Below are positions 15,323-24,333 of a stretch of DNA of 35,515 nucleotides, piece after piece; the stretch's first letter is position 1, and each line of letters begins with the position of its first letter. The position numbers and the translations under genes were made by a program. The notes beneath the pieces are model-generated. The model did no database searches, was not told where the DNA came from, and saw nothing but the letters and a program-made list of their open reading frames with translations. Source of the stretch: JBMOMT01 sp049324835 (GTDB taxonomy: Bacteria; Chloroflexota; Anaerolineae; CAYNKW01); assembly GCA_049324835.1 (NCBI GenBank), contig JBMOMT010000075.1, positions 1 through 35,515 on the forward strand, in the 5' to 3' direction.

Positions 15323-17248
15323 CTACTCCTCACTCACCGGTATCTCGACCGGCAAAAAGAGGCGGTTATCCGAAACGTAGGCCGGGGCGGCGCAGTTTGG
15401 GCAGTGAATATCGTGCACCGGCAGCCGATCCAGTGTGGCAGCGTCGTACAGGCCCACCGCCAGATGGTAGGCCCCCGGCGGCGCATCGGGCGAGAGTGGG
15501 ATGGCGTAACGATCCACGAGTAGCTCGCCGGGCAGCCAGGCGCTGGTGGGATAACTGCCGTCGAGGGGTGGATTGTCCTGCTGGCCGCGTAGCTGCCCGG
15601 CAGGGTCCAGCAGGTGGGTGAAGACGGTATAACCGACCGTCAGCGGCGCGTCGGTTTGCCAGTAGAGGCTCAGGTGCAGGGTATCGCCGGGCAGCAGCGG
15701 GCCGGTCTCGTGATCCAGTCGAAAGCCGCGCAACTGTATCGACTGGCCCAGGCGGGCCAGCGGTGGATCGTCGCCCAGCAGGGCGGGCGGCGAGAGGTAC
15801 AGCCGCAGGCGCAGATCGCCCAGGGCGTGTGTCTGGATCAGGTCGGCGTGGCGGTCCAGCCAGGTCTGTACCAGGCCGGTGGCGTCCCAGTCGGGCGATT
15901 GTGTGGGCACCAGCCACAGGCGTTGGTGACGGTCGAGCAGTTGGCTCAGCGCTTCAGTCACCTCTGCCTGGGAAAAGGGCGCGTTGCGCGGCGCCAGGGC
16001 GTAGGCCAGCTCCTGGGGCAGATAGTAGCTCAGGCTGGGATCCGGATAGTTTTGGATCACGAGATCGCCGGTGGCGCTGTGGGCCTGCACGTATTGGCCC
16101 AGCTCGCGCCAGGGTGGGCTCTTGGCGTGCTGCGGCGCATAGAAATAATTGACCAGCGATAACCCCGCTGCTGCCAGCAGAAAAGCCAGCGGTGCCGCCG
16201 CCAGTGCGGCCGTCGTCGATGGCCGAAAGCGCCGTTGTAGCCAGTTGGCCCAGGCAGTGACACCGGCAGCCAGCAGCAGCAGGTAGAGCGGCGCGAGAAC
16301 GATCAGATAACGCTCGTGGAACATGGGTCGGCGCAGCGAGAGGAGGTAAACGATGGCCGGCGGCGCGAGCAGGCAGGCGCCCATCAGTCCGGCCTGACGG
16401 CGGCGCAGCAGCGCCAGGCTTCCAATGGCCAGGAGCAGCAAAAAGCCTGGCCACAGCCAATGAGTCGCCCAGGTGGAAGCCGTGCTGCCCAGGCTGAAAG
16501 TGAGAAAAAGCCGCCGCCCAAGCTCGCCCAGGCTCAACGATTGCATCCAGCTTTTTTCGTGGGCCAGCATCGCCGGGGCGACGTAAACGGCCCAGGGGAG
16601 GTAGAGCAGGGCGGCCAGGGCCAGGGGGAGCGCCCAGGCCCTGAGCGGCGCGGCGCGCCGGTCAGAGCGGAGCCACTCGAACATCATCCAGCCCACCTGG
16701 GCGGCGATCAAAAAAGCGGCAAAGTAATGGGTGAACAGGGCCAGCCAGCTCGCCGCGGCCCAAAGCCGCCACAACGCCGGGCGTCGAGTTTTCCGGGCGC
16801 GCACCAGCAGCGCCATCGAGGCCAGCGACAGGGTCGCCAGCGGGGCGTACATACGCGCCTCCTGGCTGTGCCACACCAGGAAAGGGCTGATCGTTGCCAG
16901 CAGTGCGGCGATCGCCCCCTGTCTTTTGTTGTGCATTTGTCGACCCAGGTCGTAGGCCCACGGCGCGAGCAGCACGCCCCACCAGGCGGAAAGGTAACGC
17001 AGGGGGAACTCGCCCGTTCCGACCAGCGCCAGCCACGGTTTTAACGACAGGTAATAGAATGGTGGGTTGGGCTCGTAACTGCCCAGCGCGGCAAAGACCT
17101 GCCGCCACGACTGGCCGACAAACTGGGCCGAAAAGGCCTCGTCGCCGTGAAGCGATGGTCCACCCAGGCGATAGATACGCAGGGCAAAAGCGCAGAGCAC
17201 AACGCTCAACGGAATTGCCCAATTCGAGGCGCGAATGGCGCGTTTCAT
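15323..17248 (-). CDS. GT39-like glycosyltransferase, one C-terminal module
   Basis: The 641-residue protein has a first helix, then HGDEAF (Asp36-Glu37), NPPFYYLSL and the second external motif QEARMY, which are the usual PMT/ArnT-like hallmarks. Membrane segments run to about 410. A globular extracellular part follows, then one beta-sandwich module (about 495-620; LRGFRL, LYWQTDA, PTSAWLPGE). Two cysteines near the end (CPNC) are unusual in this group. ATG at 17248 is chosen because it overlaps the previous stop as ATGA and has AGGTG 6 bases upstream; the longer frame from 17356 would overlap the preceding gene. Confidence 0.88.
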   Translation of the reverse strand: MKRAIRASNWAIPLSVVLCAFALRIYRLGGPSLHGDEAFSAQFVGQSWRQVFAALGSYEPNPPFYYLSLKPWLALVGTGEFPLRYLSAWWGVLLAPWAYDLGRQMHNKRQGAIAALLATISPFLVWHSQEARMYAPLATLSLASMALLVRARKTRRPALWRLWAAASWLALFTHYFAAFLIAAQVGWMMFEWLRSDRRAAPLRAWALPLALAALLYLPWAVYVAPAMLAHEKSWMQSLSLGELGRRLFLTFSLGSTASTWATHWLWPGFLLLLAIGSLALLRRRQAGLMGACLLAPPAIVYLLSLRRPMFHERYLIVLAPLYLLLLAAGVTAWANWLQRRFRPSTTAALAAAPLAFLLAAAGLSLVNYFYAPQHAKSPPWRELGQYVQAHSATGDLVIQNYPDPSLSYYLPQELAYALAPRNAPFSQAEVTEALSQLLDRHQRLWLVPTQSPDWDATGLVQTWLDRHADLIQTHALGDLRLRLYLSPPALLGDDPPLARLGQSIQLRGFRLDHETGPLLPGDTLHLSLYWQTDAPLTVGYTVFTHLLDPAGQLRGQQDNPPLDGSYPTSAWLPGELLVDRYAIPLSPDAPPGAYHLAVGLYDAATLDRLPVHDIHCPNCAAPAYVSDNRLFLPVEIPVSEE

Positions 17249-20085
17249 GGTTTCACCTGCACGCTGCCCAACAAGACCCGATCCGCTGGCTGGCGCTGGC
17301 CATCGACAAAAGCCGGCAGGCGTTGGTGGGTGTCCGGGTGGTAAAAACCAACCCACAGGACATACTCTCCCGGCGGCGCGTCGATCCGGGTGGGAATGAG
17401 GTGCGTATCGACGATGACTTCACCCTGGCGCCAACTGCTGGTCAGACGGAAGCCGCGGTCTGGCGCGCCATCACCCTGGCCGGCCAGGGCTTCGTCGGTA
17501 TCGGCCAGGTGAACAAAGACGGTGTAGCTGGTGTCTGTGATCGCGCTGGCCCGCCAGTACAGGGTCAGTGTCAGAACCTCGCCCGGCGCAACCTCGCTCG
17601 CTGAAAGATCGTAGCCGTGTAATTCGGCCAACAAAGGCGCGCCAAAATCGGCCCGCAGGGGGGTCTGGATCGGCGGTTGAGTGGTGATCAGCGGCCATTC
17701 GACGACCCATACCTGTTCCAGCTCTAACGACTCGTGGCTCAGGGGCCACCAGCCCCGGCGCACCGGCAGCGGCTTGCCGGTTTCGGGGTGCAGCAGTGAG
17801 ACGGCCAGGCGGTAGAGGCCGCCTTCGGCCCGGGGTGGGACGAGCAGCCCGGCCTGGCCGGTCAGCAGCTCACCGGGCTGCCAGCGGCTGGCTGGGTAAT
17901 CGGCGCGCGTGGGGGCTGTGACCGTTTCAGCGACGATCTGATGCGTGGCATCGAGCAGTTGCAGGCACAGGCGATAATCGGCGGCGGGCGTCTGCTCGAC
18001 ACGCCAGTAGAGGTTGAGGTAGAGCTGGTGGCCGGGCCGGTGTTGCCCCTGGCGCAGGCCATAACCCACCAGGTCGATCTGGCTGCCGAACCGGGCCGGC
18101 TGCGGGGTGTGGGGGGGCAGTTGCGCCAGCTCCTGGTTTTGCGGGTTGGGCATAACCGTCAGTTGGGGTACCAACAGCACGTCCACGCTGCCGGTAGAAG
18201 CGGGCAGGGGGCGGTCGTCTTTTAGATCGACGATGCGCAGCCAGGCCTGGTAATCGCCCGGCGGCAGGCCGGCCGGCAGGGCGACCTGGTGTTCGTGCCG
18301 GATGGTGATACCCTCGGGCCAGACAGCAGGAGGGTAGAGCGGCCACAACGCTTCGTCGGATTGGGCCCAGGCTCGACCGTCGCTGGCGGTGAATCGCAGG
18401 GAGAGGATATAGTCGCTGGCCTGTGGGTTTGTCCTGGTCCAGTAAAAAGTGAGCGGCCACAGATCGCCAGACAGAGCCTCTGCCGGAGCCTGATGGCCCT
18501 GCAGCCGCAAGACGCCATCCCAGGTGACATCGATGGTTGTGACTCCGGCAGGCAGCGCATCGACCTGAGGCGTCTGGGTGTCGTAGCGGCGCACCAGGAC
18601 GATCGTGTCCAGGCCGTGAAAGGCCTTTTCGTCGGTGGGTGTCAGATGCGCCTCCAGCCAGCGGGCCACCAGGCGGTCTGCATCACGCCCGTCGGCGGGC
18701 AGTTGTGGCACGAACCAGATGCGGCGATACTGCCGGGCCATGTCTGCCAGAGCGGCGATGGTGTTTCCATCGGCCGGCTGGCCAAAGGGCGGCAGGGCCG
18801 TCAGGGCCAGATCGTCGGGCAGGTAATAGTCCAGGACGTTGAGCAGCACGGCGTCGTTGAGCAGCACCAGATCGCCGGGGCGGGCGCAGCGCTCGACATA
18901 AGCCGCCAGGCCGCGCCAGTCATCTTTGGGAAACGTTTCGCTCTGATAAAAGGGCGGCAGGGCAGACAGGGTGGCGGCGGTGACGACCAGCAGGGCCAGG
19001 GCGCCGAGGGGTTTCCATCGTTGCCAGAGAGCCGCCACCCCGGCAGCCAGGGCCAGGTAAAAGGCCGGACTGACCAGGATCAGGTGGCGCGGCCCCTGAA
19101 AGATCGGTTTGAACAGCGAGACGCCAAACAGCGCCAGTGTGGGCAGGGCCAGCCAGCCGAGCAAAAGGGCGGGCCGCCTCCAGCGCCGGCTTTTTGGGCC
19201 GGCCGCCGGCGCCAGCAAACCTATCGCCAGCGGGATCGACAGGCTCAGGTGGGCCAGGCTGGCGTGGGGCAGGTGGGCGATAAAGCCGCCGGCGAAGGCC
19301 TGGTACAGACTGGTGACGATCTCGGCCAGCGGCACAAAGTTATAGTGCGCCTCGCGGACAAAACGCAGCCGCCAGATGGCATAGGGCACCAATGGCAGGC
19401 CTCCCAGGGCCGCCAGGCCGATGGCCATCAGGGCTCCTCGCTGCCGCTGCCGCAACGCTACCACCAGCAGGATCGTCACCTCAAAGCCGAGCAGAAAAAA
19501 GGCGGTGTAGTGGGTGTAGAGCGCCGCCGCCGTGGCAAGCAGATAGGCCAGCCACCAGCGCTGATTTGTGGATCCATTTGGGGCCGATGCCCGCAGCAGG
19601 GTATAGATCGAGAGGGCCGCCAGCGCGATCAGCATGGGGTACATGCGCAGCTCTTGTGCGTACCACAGATAAAAGGGCGAGATCGCGGCCAACAGAGCTG
19701 CCACCAACCCTGCGCCGTTGCTGTCCAGGCGGCGGCCCAGGACGTAAAAAAGTGGTATGGCCAGCACCCCCCAGACCGCCGAAAGGAATTTGAGGCCAAA
19801 GCCGCTCTCGCCGACCATCTCTCGCTGAAGGTGCAACAGCAGGAAATAGAGCGGCGGCTGGGTGTCCTGGGAGGCCACTCCCTGTATGACGATCTCGCCG
19901 GAGAGGATATCGGCCAGGCTCTGGCGGGCGCGGTAGATACTGAGGCCCTCGTCGGTCCACAGGCTGCGCTGATCCAGGCGATGCACGCGCAGGCCAAAGG
20001 CCAGCAGCATCAGCGCCAGCAGCAACGCCCACTGCCACCGGGCCAGGGGATTTTGGCCTTGCCGGGCTGTACGATCTGGGGCCAT
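17245..20085 (-). CDS. GT39-like glycosyltransferase, three C-terminal modules
   Basis: At 946 residues this is the longest glycosyltransferase of the locus. The membrane part has WTDEGLS (Asp45-Glu46), TQPPLYFLLL and QELRMY, and ends near residue 420. After a globular stretch come three beta-sandwich modules, beginning near 545, 675 and 810. The third is the best preserved (LHGYDL, LYWRAS, SYTVFVHLAD); the first two are more diverged. Extra modules rather than extra helices explain the length. Start and preceding stop overlap as TGATG, suggesting coupled translation. It probably transfers sugar from polyprenyl phosphate at the outer face; the acceptor is unknown. Confidence 0.88.
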   Translation of the reverse strand: MAPDRTARQGQNPLARWQWALLLALMLLAFGLRVHRLDQRSLWTDEGLSIYRARQSLADILSGEIVIQGVASQDTQPPLYFLLLHLQREMVGESGFGLKFLSAVWGVLAIPLFYVLGRRLDSNGAGLVAALLAAISPFYLWYAQELRMYPMLIALAALSIYTLLRASAPNGSTNQRWWLAYLLATAAALYTHYTAFFLLGFEVTILLVVALRQRQRGALMAIGLAALGGLPLVPYAIWRLRFVREAHYNFVPLAEIVTSLYQAFAGGFIAHLPHASLAHLSLSIPLAIGLLAPAAGPKSRRWRRPALLLGWLALPTLALFGVSLFKPIFQGPRHLILVSPAFYLALAAGVAALWQRWKPLGALALLVVTAATLSALPPFYQSETFPKDDWRGLAAYVERCARPGDLVLLNDAVLLNVLDYYLPDDLALTALPPFGQPADGNTIAALADMARQYRRIWFVPQLPADGRDADRLVARWLEAHLTPTDEKAFHGLDTIVLVRRYDTQTPQVDALPAGVTTIDVTWDGVLRLQGHQAPAEALSGDLWPLTFYWTRTNPQASDYILSLRFTASDGRAWAQSDEALWPLYPPAVWPEGITIRHEHQVALPAGLPPGDYQAWLRIVDLKDDRPLPASTGSVDVLLVPQLTVMPNPQNQELAQLPPHTPQPARFGSQIDLVGYGLRQGQHRPGHQLYLNLYWRVEQTPAADYRLCLQLLDATHQIVAETVTAPTRADYPASRWQPGELLTGQAGLLVPPRAEGGLYRLAVSLLHPETGKPLPVRRGWWPLSHESLELEQVWVVEWPLITTQPPIQTPLRADFGAPLLAELHGYDLSASEVAPGEVLTLTLYWRASAITDTSYTVFVHLADTDEALAGQGDGAPDRGFRLTSSWRQGEVIVDTHLIPTRIDAPPGEYVLWVGFYHPDTHQRLPAFVDGQRQPADRVLLGSVQVKP

Positions 20086-22028
20086 CAGTGACCTGTCTCC
20101 TCTGCCGCCGGCAGCCAGCGATCCAGCGACACGGCAACGGCGTCGTCGGGCAGGGGCGCGCCGTTCGAAGCGCGGGCGGGCAGCCGGGTCAGGGTGTCCG
20201 GATCGTAAAAGCCCACGCGTAACGACCAGTCCTGTCCGGCGGTATCATCCCCTGTCGTAAGGGTGTAGGCGTCGAGCAATATTTCCCCTGGCTGCCACGT
20301 TGCCAGGGGACGTGTCCACCACACCGGCAGGCCGTCTTGCTGGGCGACGATCTGGCCGCTGCTATCGAGCAAGTGAATGAAGGTTTTGGCCACGATTGGG
20401 GGGTGATCGGCCAGCGAGCGCCAGACGAGCACCAGGTGCAGATCCTGGCCTGGAACCAGCCATATGCCGGCCAATTCGGCCACCTCGCCAAAACGCGCTC
20501 CAACCGGCTGCATTTGCTGGAGAACGGTTTGCTGGCTGGTGTAGAGGCGCAGTTGACGCTCGGTTGCCTGTTCGACGCCCAGACTGAGGGCGTTGTGGGC
20601 CAGAGCGGCTTCAGCCAGGTGATGAGGATCCCAGTAAGGATTGTAATAGTCCAGGAGCCACAGCACGCGGTGCCGGGCCAGCAGCTCCCTGACCTGCACT
20701 TCCAATTCGTCCAACGATTGGGTAGGGCGCGCCGGAATGAGGGCGCAGCCGACGGATCGCTCAAAATAGTGCTCGGCGTAATAACAGTGGGCCGCGTCGG
20801 GTGTGCCTGTGCCGAACGTGTCGGTTGGCCCGGCGTGTGTCACCAGGAAATCACCCAGCTCGCGGGCCACCGGGCGCAACCACTCGTCGCGTGACATCAC
20901 AAAACCGGGATCGTAGGGCATACGCAGCGTGCGCCAGGTGGGCCAGGCCATCAGCGCCAAAAGGCCGAGCATCACCCCAGCGCCCAGCCACGGTCGGCGG
21001 GCAAGCAGCCGACCCAGGGCCAACGCGACGAACAGCAGCCAGGGCAGGGTGTATTTGGCGTGGAAGATCGGTTTGAACCATCCCAGCAGCGCGTAGGCCA
21101 GGAGCGGCCCGGCCACGCCCAGCAGCAAGAGCCAGCGATGCCGGGCGGAACCTTTCAGGCTGCCCGCCAGCCAGCCGCCGATCAGCAGGCCGACGCCGGT
21201 GAGGGTGAGGCCGGGCGGGTACAGATCACGATAGCCTTGTAACCCAATGCGGAGCAGGCGCGCCAGGGTATCCCACGGCGGCAGGATGAACGACCAGGTT
21301 TTGCCCTGGCTCAGGCTGGTGGGGTTGAAAAAGCCCCGGCCCAGGAAAACGAGCCACAACGCCAGACAGCCCCAGACAACGGTCTGGGAAACAAGCCAGC
21401 GCTTCCGAAACTCGCCTCGAAAGGTCAACAAGCCCCACAGGCCCACGGGGGCCACGAACAGAACGTCAAAGTAATGGGTCAGCAGGGCCAGCAGACCGCT
21501 GCTTGCTGCCAGGATGATCGCCCATCGGCGGGGCAGCCGCTCGAAACGCCAGCTCACGAGAACGACCAGGGCCAGGCTGGCGACCATCGGGCCGTACATG
21601 CGCGCCTCGCGCATGTGGACGGTGAGTTGCGGGTTGAGGCCCAGCCACAGGCTGGCGGCCAGGGCCGCCGGCCAGCCCAGGCCCAGATCGCGTCCCAGGC
21701 GATAAAGCAGGCTGAGTAGCAACAATCCCACCAGCAGCGAGGGGTAACGCACCAGAAATTCGGGACGGGAGCCGGCGAGTTGCTGCCAGAGCCGCATGAG
21801 CAGGTAATAGACCGGCGGGTGAGGTTCGTCGGTGTTCAGCCGTTGCAGGATTTCGCCGGCAGGCTCGGCGGTGAGGATGGCCACAAAAGACTCGTCGCCG
21901 CTGAGGGAGGGATAACCCAGGTTCCAGGTCCACAGGGCGAAAAAACCCAGACAGAGCAGGACGACGAGCAGCATGGGGCCGGGGTCGGCGCTGTGAAGGG
22001 TGCGCGGCCTGGGGAGGAGTTGGCTCAT
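20085..22028 (-). CDS. GT39-like glycosyltransferase, one C-terminal module
   Basis: The 647-residue protein shows SGDESF (Asp45-Glu46) on the first external loop, HPPVYYLLM and REARMY, as in PMT/ArnT-like GT-C enzymes. About eleven hydrophobic segments are followed by a soluble part and one diverged module (about 510-630; LVLVWRS, FIHLLDSSG, WQPGEILLDAY). It overlaps the YfhO-like gene upstream by four bases (ATGA) and the next gene by two, so it lies inside a tightly packed operon. It is a paralogue of the genes on either side, most like the 641- and 946-residue members. Confidence 0.88.
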   Translation of the reverse strand: MSQLLPRPRTLHSADPGPMLLVVLLCLGFFALWTWNLGYPSLSGDESFVAILTAEPAGEILQRLNTDEPHPPVYYLLMRLWQQLAGSRPEFLVRYPSLLVGLLLLSLLYRLGRDLGLGWPAALAASLWLGLNPQLTVHMREARMYGPMVASLALVVLVSWRFERLPRRWAIILAASSGLLALLTHYFDVLFVAPVGLWGLLTFRGEFRKRWLVSQTVVWGCLALWLVFLGRGFFNPTSLSQGKTWSFILPPWDTLARLLRIGLQGYRDLYPPGLTLTGVGLLIGGWLAGSLKGSARHRWLLLLGVAGPLLAYALLGWFKPIFHAKYTLPWLLFVALALGRLLARRPWLGAGVMLGLLALMAWPTWRTLRMPYDPGFVMSRDEWLRPVARELGDFLVTHAGPTDTFGTGTPDAAHCYYAEHYFERSVGCALIPARPTQSLDELEVQVRELLARHRVLWLLDYYNPYWDPHHLAEAALAHNALSLGVEQATERQLRLYTSQQTVLQQMQPVGARFGEVAELAGIWLVPGQDLHLVLVWRSLADHPPIVAKTFIHLLDSSGQIVAQQDGLPVWWTRPLATWQPGEILLDAYTLTTGDDTAGQDWSLRVGFYDPDTLTRLPARASNGAPLPDDAVAVSLDRWLPAAEETGH

Positions 22029-24283
22029 GCGCCTTCTCCTGGCCGGGCCCGCCGCCGCAGAGCCAAAACCGCGATGGCGCCGATCAGGGTCGACGCCGAG
22101 AGGCCCAGCCCGGTGAAAAAGCTCGCCGGCCGGTAGACGAGCGTCACCTCGGCCGGGCCTGCTGGCAGGACCACCGCCGGCAGCAGGCCGTTGGCCTCCA
22201 GCAGCGGCGCTTGTTCACCATTGACGGCCGCCTGCCAGCCGGGATAGAGGGCCTGGCTCAGCAGCAGCAACCCCGGCGATGACATCTCGACTTGCAGGCG
22301 CGCGCTCCCCGGCGTCCGCTCGATCACCGTCACCGGCTCGGCGTCGCCGGTCGCGGCGGCAAGGGTGGGGATCGGGCCTCGGAGCAGAGCAACCTGGCGC
22401 GGATCGAAATCGGGCGCGGCCAGGGCGGTGAAAAGCGCGTCCTCGTCGGGCACGGCCCGCGCCTGGTGGACGATCCAGGCGAACTGCGGTGAGCCTTCCA
22501 GGCGGTAGGTATAGATCGCGTCGGGCGGCTCGCCCTGGGCGTAGACCTGCCCGGCGGAGATCGGCGAGCCGTCGGCGTTTTTGAGGCCGCCGCGCCAGGT
22601 GATCAGGTAACGCACACCCAGCATCGACCAGCGCACCGGCTCTGGCGCGCGCTCGATAAAGGTTTCGACTTTTTGTGGCTTGATGGAGGCGATGCCATAG
22701 ACTTCTTGCAAACCGTTCATGCAGGCGGTGTGGCCCGGCAGCCGCCAATCGTCTTGAATGCGGAAAAAGGGCGTGTCGTCGGCCAGGGCGGCGGCCAGGG
22801 CCGGCTGGTAGGGGAAAGGTTCGTGGAGCGGCCCGTAATTCACCGCGCGGTTCACGGTGAACAGGTCGACCACGACCAGGGCCAGGGCCAGCCCGCCGAC
22901 GAGCAATTGGCGGCGAGGGGCGCGCCAGCGCGCGTAGAGCAGGGTCGCCGTTCCGGCGGCAAAGAGGAACAGGCCGGCCAGCCGTTCGGCGTAGGCGTGA
23001 CCGCTGAAATCGCCCACCCCGGCCTGGGAGAGGATGGCGATGAGCAGCAGCAGGCCAAAGACGATGGGCAGGCTGGCCGCCATCAGGCGCGCTGCCGTCT
23101 CGAGCGCCCGGCGGCGCAGGCGGGCCAGCGGGGCTAACAGCAGATCGCTGCCGCAGGCGGCCAAAACGCTCAGGGCAAAACTGACCAGAAAGGCGTGCCG
23201 CTCCTGGCTGCGAAACAGGGCATAGCCCGGCGCGGCCAGATAGGCCAGGTCGAAACCGAACAGGTTCTGGCCGAAGGAGAGGATCAGGGCCGCCACACCC
23301 AGACCGACCCAGAAAAACCGATCGCGGCGGCCAACCAGCGCGCCCCACAGGGCCAGGGCCAGCGACCAGATGCCCACGTAGAGCGGCTGCCACAGACTGA
23401 CGATGCCCGGCAGCACCATCTGCACGATGTCCTGCAGGGGAAATCCGGTGGCCGATTCATCGAAGGGGATGTCGGCGCGGGTGGAGTGGCGGGTGTACTC
23501 GAAGGAGGGCAAGAGCTGCACGGCGCACAGGCCGGCCACCAGAATACCGACCAGCAGCAGCCGGGCCAGCGCCGGTCGCCACGGCGTACGCTGCTGCCAG
23601 ACGCGATAGGCATAATAGGCCAGGCTGGCATAACCCACGTGGGTGTAGGTTTGTGGATTGCCGGCCAGCACGCTCAGGGCCAGGGCGGCGGTCATCGCTG
23701 CCCAGTGCCTTTGTGATGGACTCTGGGCCAGACCACGCGCGCCCCACAGGGCCAGCGGCAGCCACACCGCCCCTTCCAGGATGGCGACTTGCAGCGGGGG
23801 GTAGCCGGTGAGATAGCCGCCGTAGGCAAAGGTCACCGCGCCCAGCAGCGCCGCCAGCCGGCTTTTGACCTCACCCCGCAAAAAGAGGTAGGTCAGCAGG
23901 CTGGCCAACAGCAGGTGCAGCAGGGCTTCGGTCTGCAGCGCCGCCAGCGGGAAATGGCCCCAGCCGGTGAGTAGATGGTAGCCGAAATTGACCATCGTTG
24001 GCGGGTAAAAGAGGGCCGACTGTGGATCGGCCTGGAAGGGATAACCGGCAAAGACGCAGTCCATCCACAGGGGAAAACGGCCCCCGGCCAGTTCGCCGTA
24101 GGCATAGGCGCGGTAGACGTAATAGTGATGGCTGAAATCGCCCTGGGCAAAGGCTGCCCGGTCGGCCTCGTTGGGGGTGAGGTAACGCCAGCAAAAGAGC
24201 CCCCACAGCAGGAACAGCAGCAGGAGGGCGGCGGCATCGCGCCATTGCGCCCGAGTTTTCTCTCGTTCGTTTTTGGTCTTCAT
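22025..24283 (-). CDS. YfhO-like multi-pass membrane protein
   Basis: The 752-residue protein has many membrane segments, an external-loop GDFSHHYY (Asp49), and the C-terminal block YPGWQAAVNGEQ...LPAGPAEVTLVYRP with a last helix. This is the layout of the YfhO family (GT-C fold; implicated in lipoteichoic acid glycosylation in Bacillus and Listeria). It lacks the repeated module that ends most of its neighbours. ATG at 24283 has no strong ribosome site. Between it and the preceding glycosidase gene lies a short relic similar to the end of another glycosyltransferase of the locus. It may supply a different sugar or acceptor specificity from the GT39-like set. Confidence 0.85.
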   Translation of the reverse strand: MKTKNEREKTRAQWRDAAALLLLFLLWGLFCWRYLTPNEADRAAFAQGDFSHHYYVYRAYAYGELAGGRFPLWMDCVFAGYPFQADPQSALFYPPTMVNFGYHLLTGWGHFPLAALQTEALLHLLLASLLTYLFLRGEVKSRLAALLGAVTFAYGGYLTGYPPLQVAILEGAVWLPLALWGARGLAQSPSQRHWAAMTAALALSVLAGNPQTYTHVGYASLAYYAYRVWQQRTPWRPALARLLLVGILVAGLCAVQLLPSFEYTRHSTRADIPFDESATGFPLQDIVQMVLPGIVSLWQPLYVGIWSLALALWGALVGRRDRFFWVGLGVAALILSFGQNLFGFDLAYLAAPGYALFRSQERHAFLVSFALSVLAACGSDLLLAPLARLRRRALETAARLMAASLPIVFGLLLLIAILSQAGVGDFSGHAYAERLAGLFLFAAGTATLLYARWRAPRRQLLVGGLALALVVVDLFTVNRAVNYGPLHEPFPYQPALAAALADDTPFFRIQDDWRLPGHTACMNGLQEVYGIASIKPQKVETFIERAPEPVRWSMLGVRYLITWRGGLKNADGSPISAGQVYAQGEPPDAIYTYRLEGSPQFAWIVHQARAVPDEDALFTALAAPDFDPRQVALLRGPIPTLAAATGDAEPVTVIERTPGSARLQVEMSSPGLLLLSQALYPGWQAAVNGEQAPLLEANGLLPAVVLPAGPAEVTLVYRPASFFTGLGLSASTLIGAIAVLALRRRARPGEGA

Positions 24284-24290
24284 GAGCTGA

Positions 24291-24323
24291 CCGTATCTTA
24301 CTCAGAAAGACGGGGGTGTCAAG
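24291..24323 (-). repeat. Relic of a glycosyltransferase gene 3' end
   Basis: These 33 bases match 27917-27949, the coding end of the 746-residue glycosyltransferase (VFLSKIR), at 30 of 33 positions. Here they lie in a 50-base intergenic gap, in frame with no gene. It looks like the leftover tail of a lost or recombined paralogue. Confidence 0.7.
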
Positions 24324-24333
24324 TTTTTGTGGT

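Noticed and set aside
18289..20091. 600-codon plus-strand ORF opposite a glycosyltransferase
   Set aside because: Gln/Gly-rich low-complexity translation with no domain; it is the antisense frame of a well-supported GT39-like gene in GC-rich DNA.
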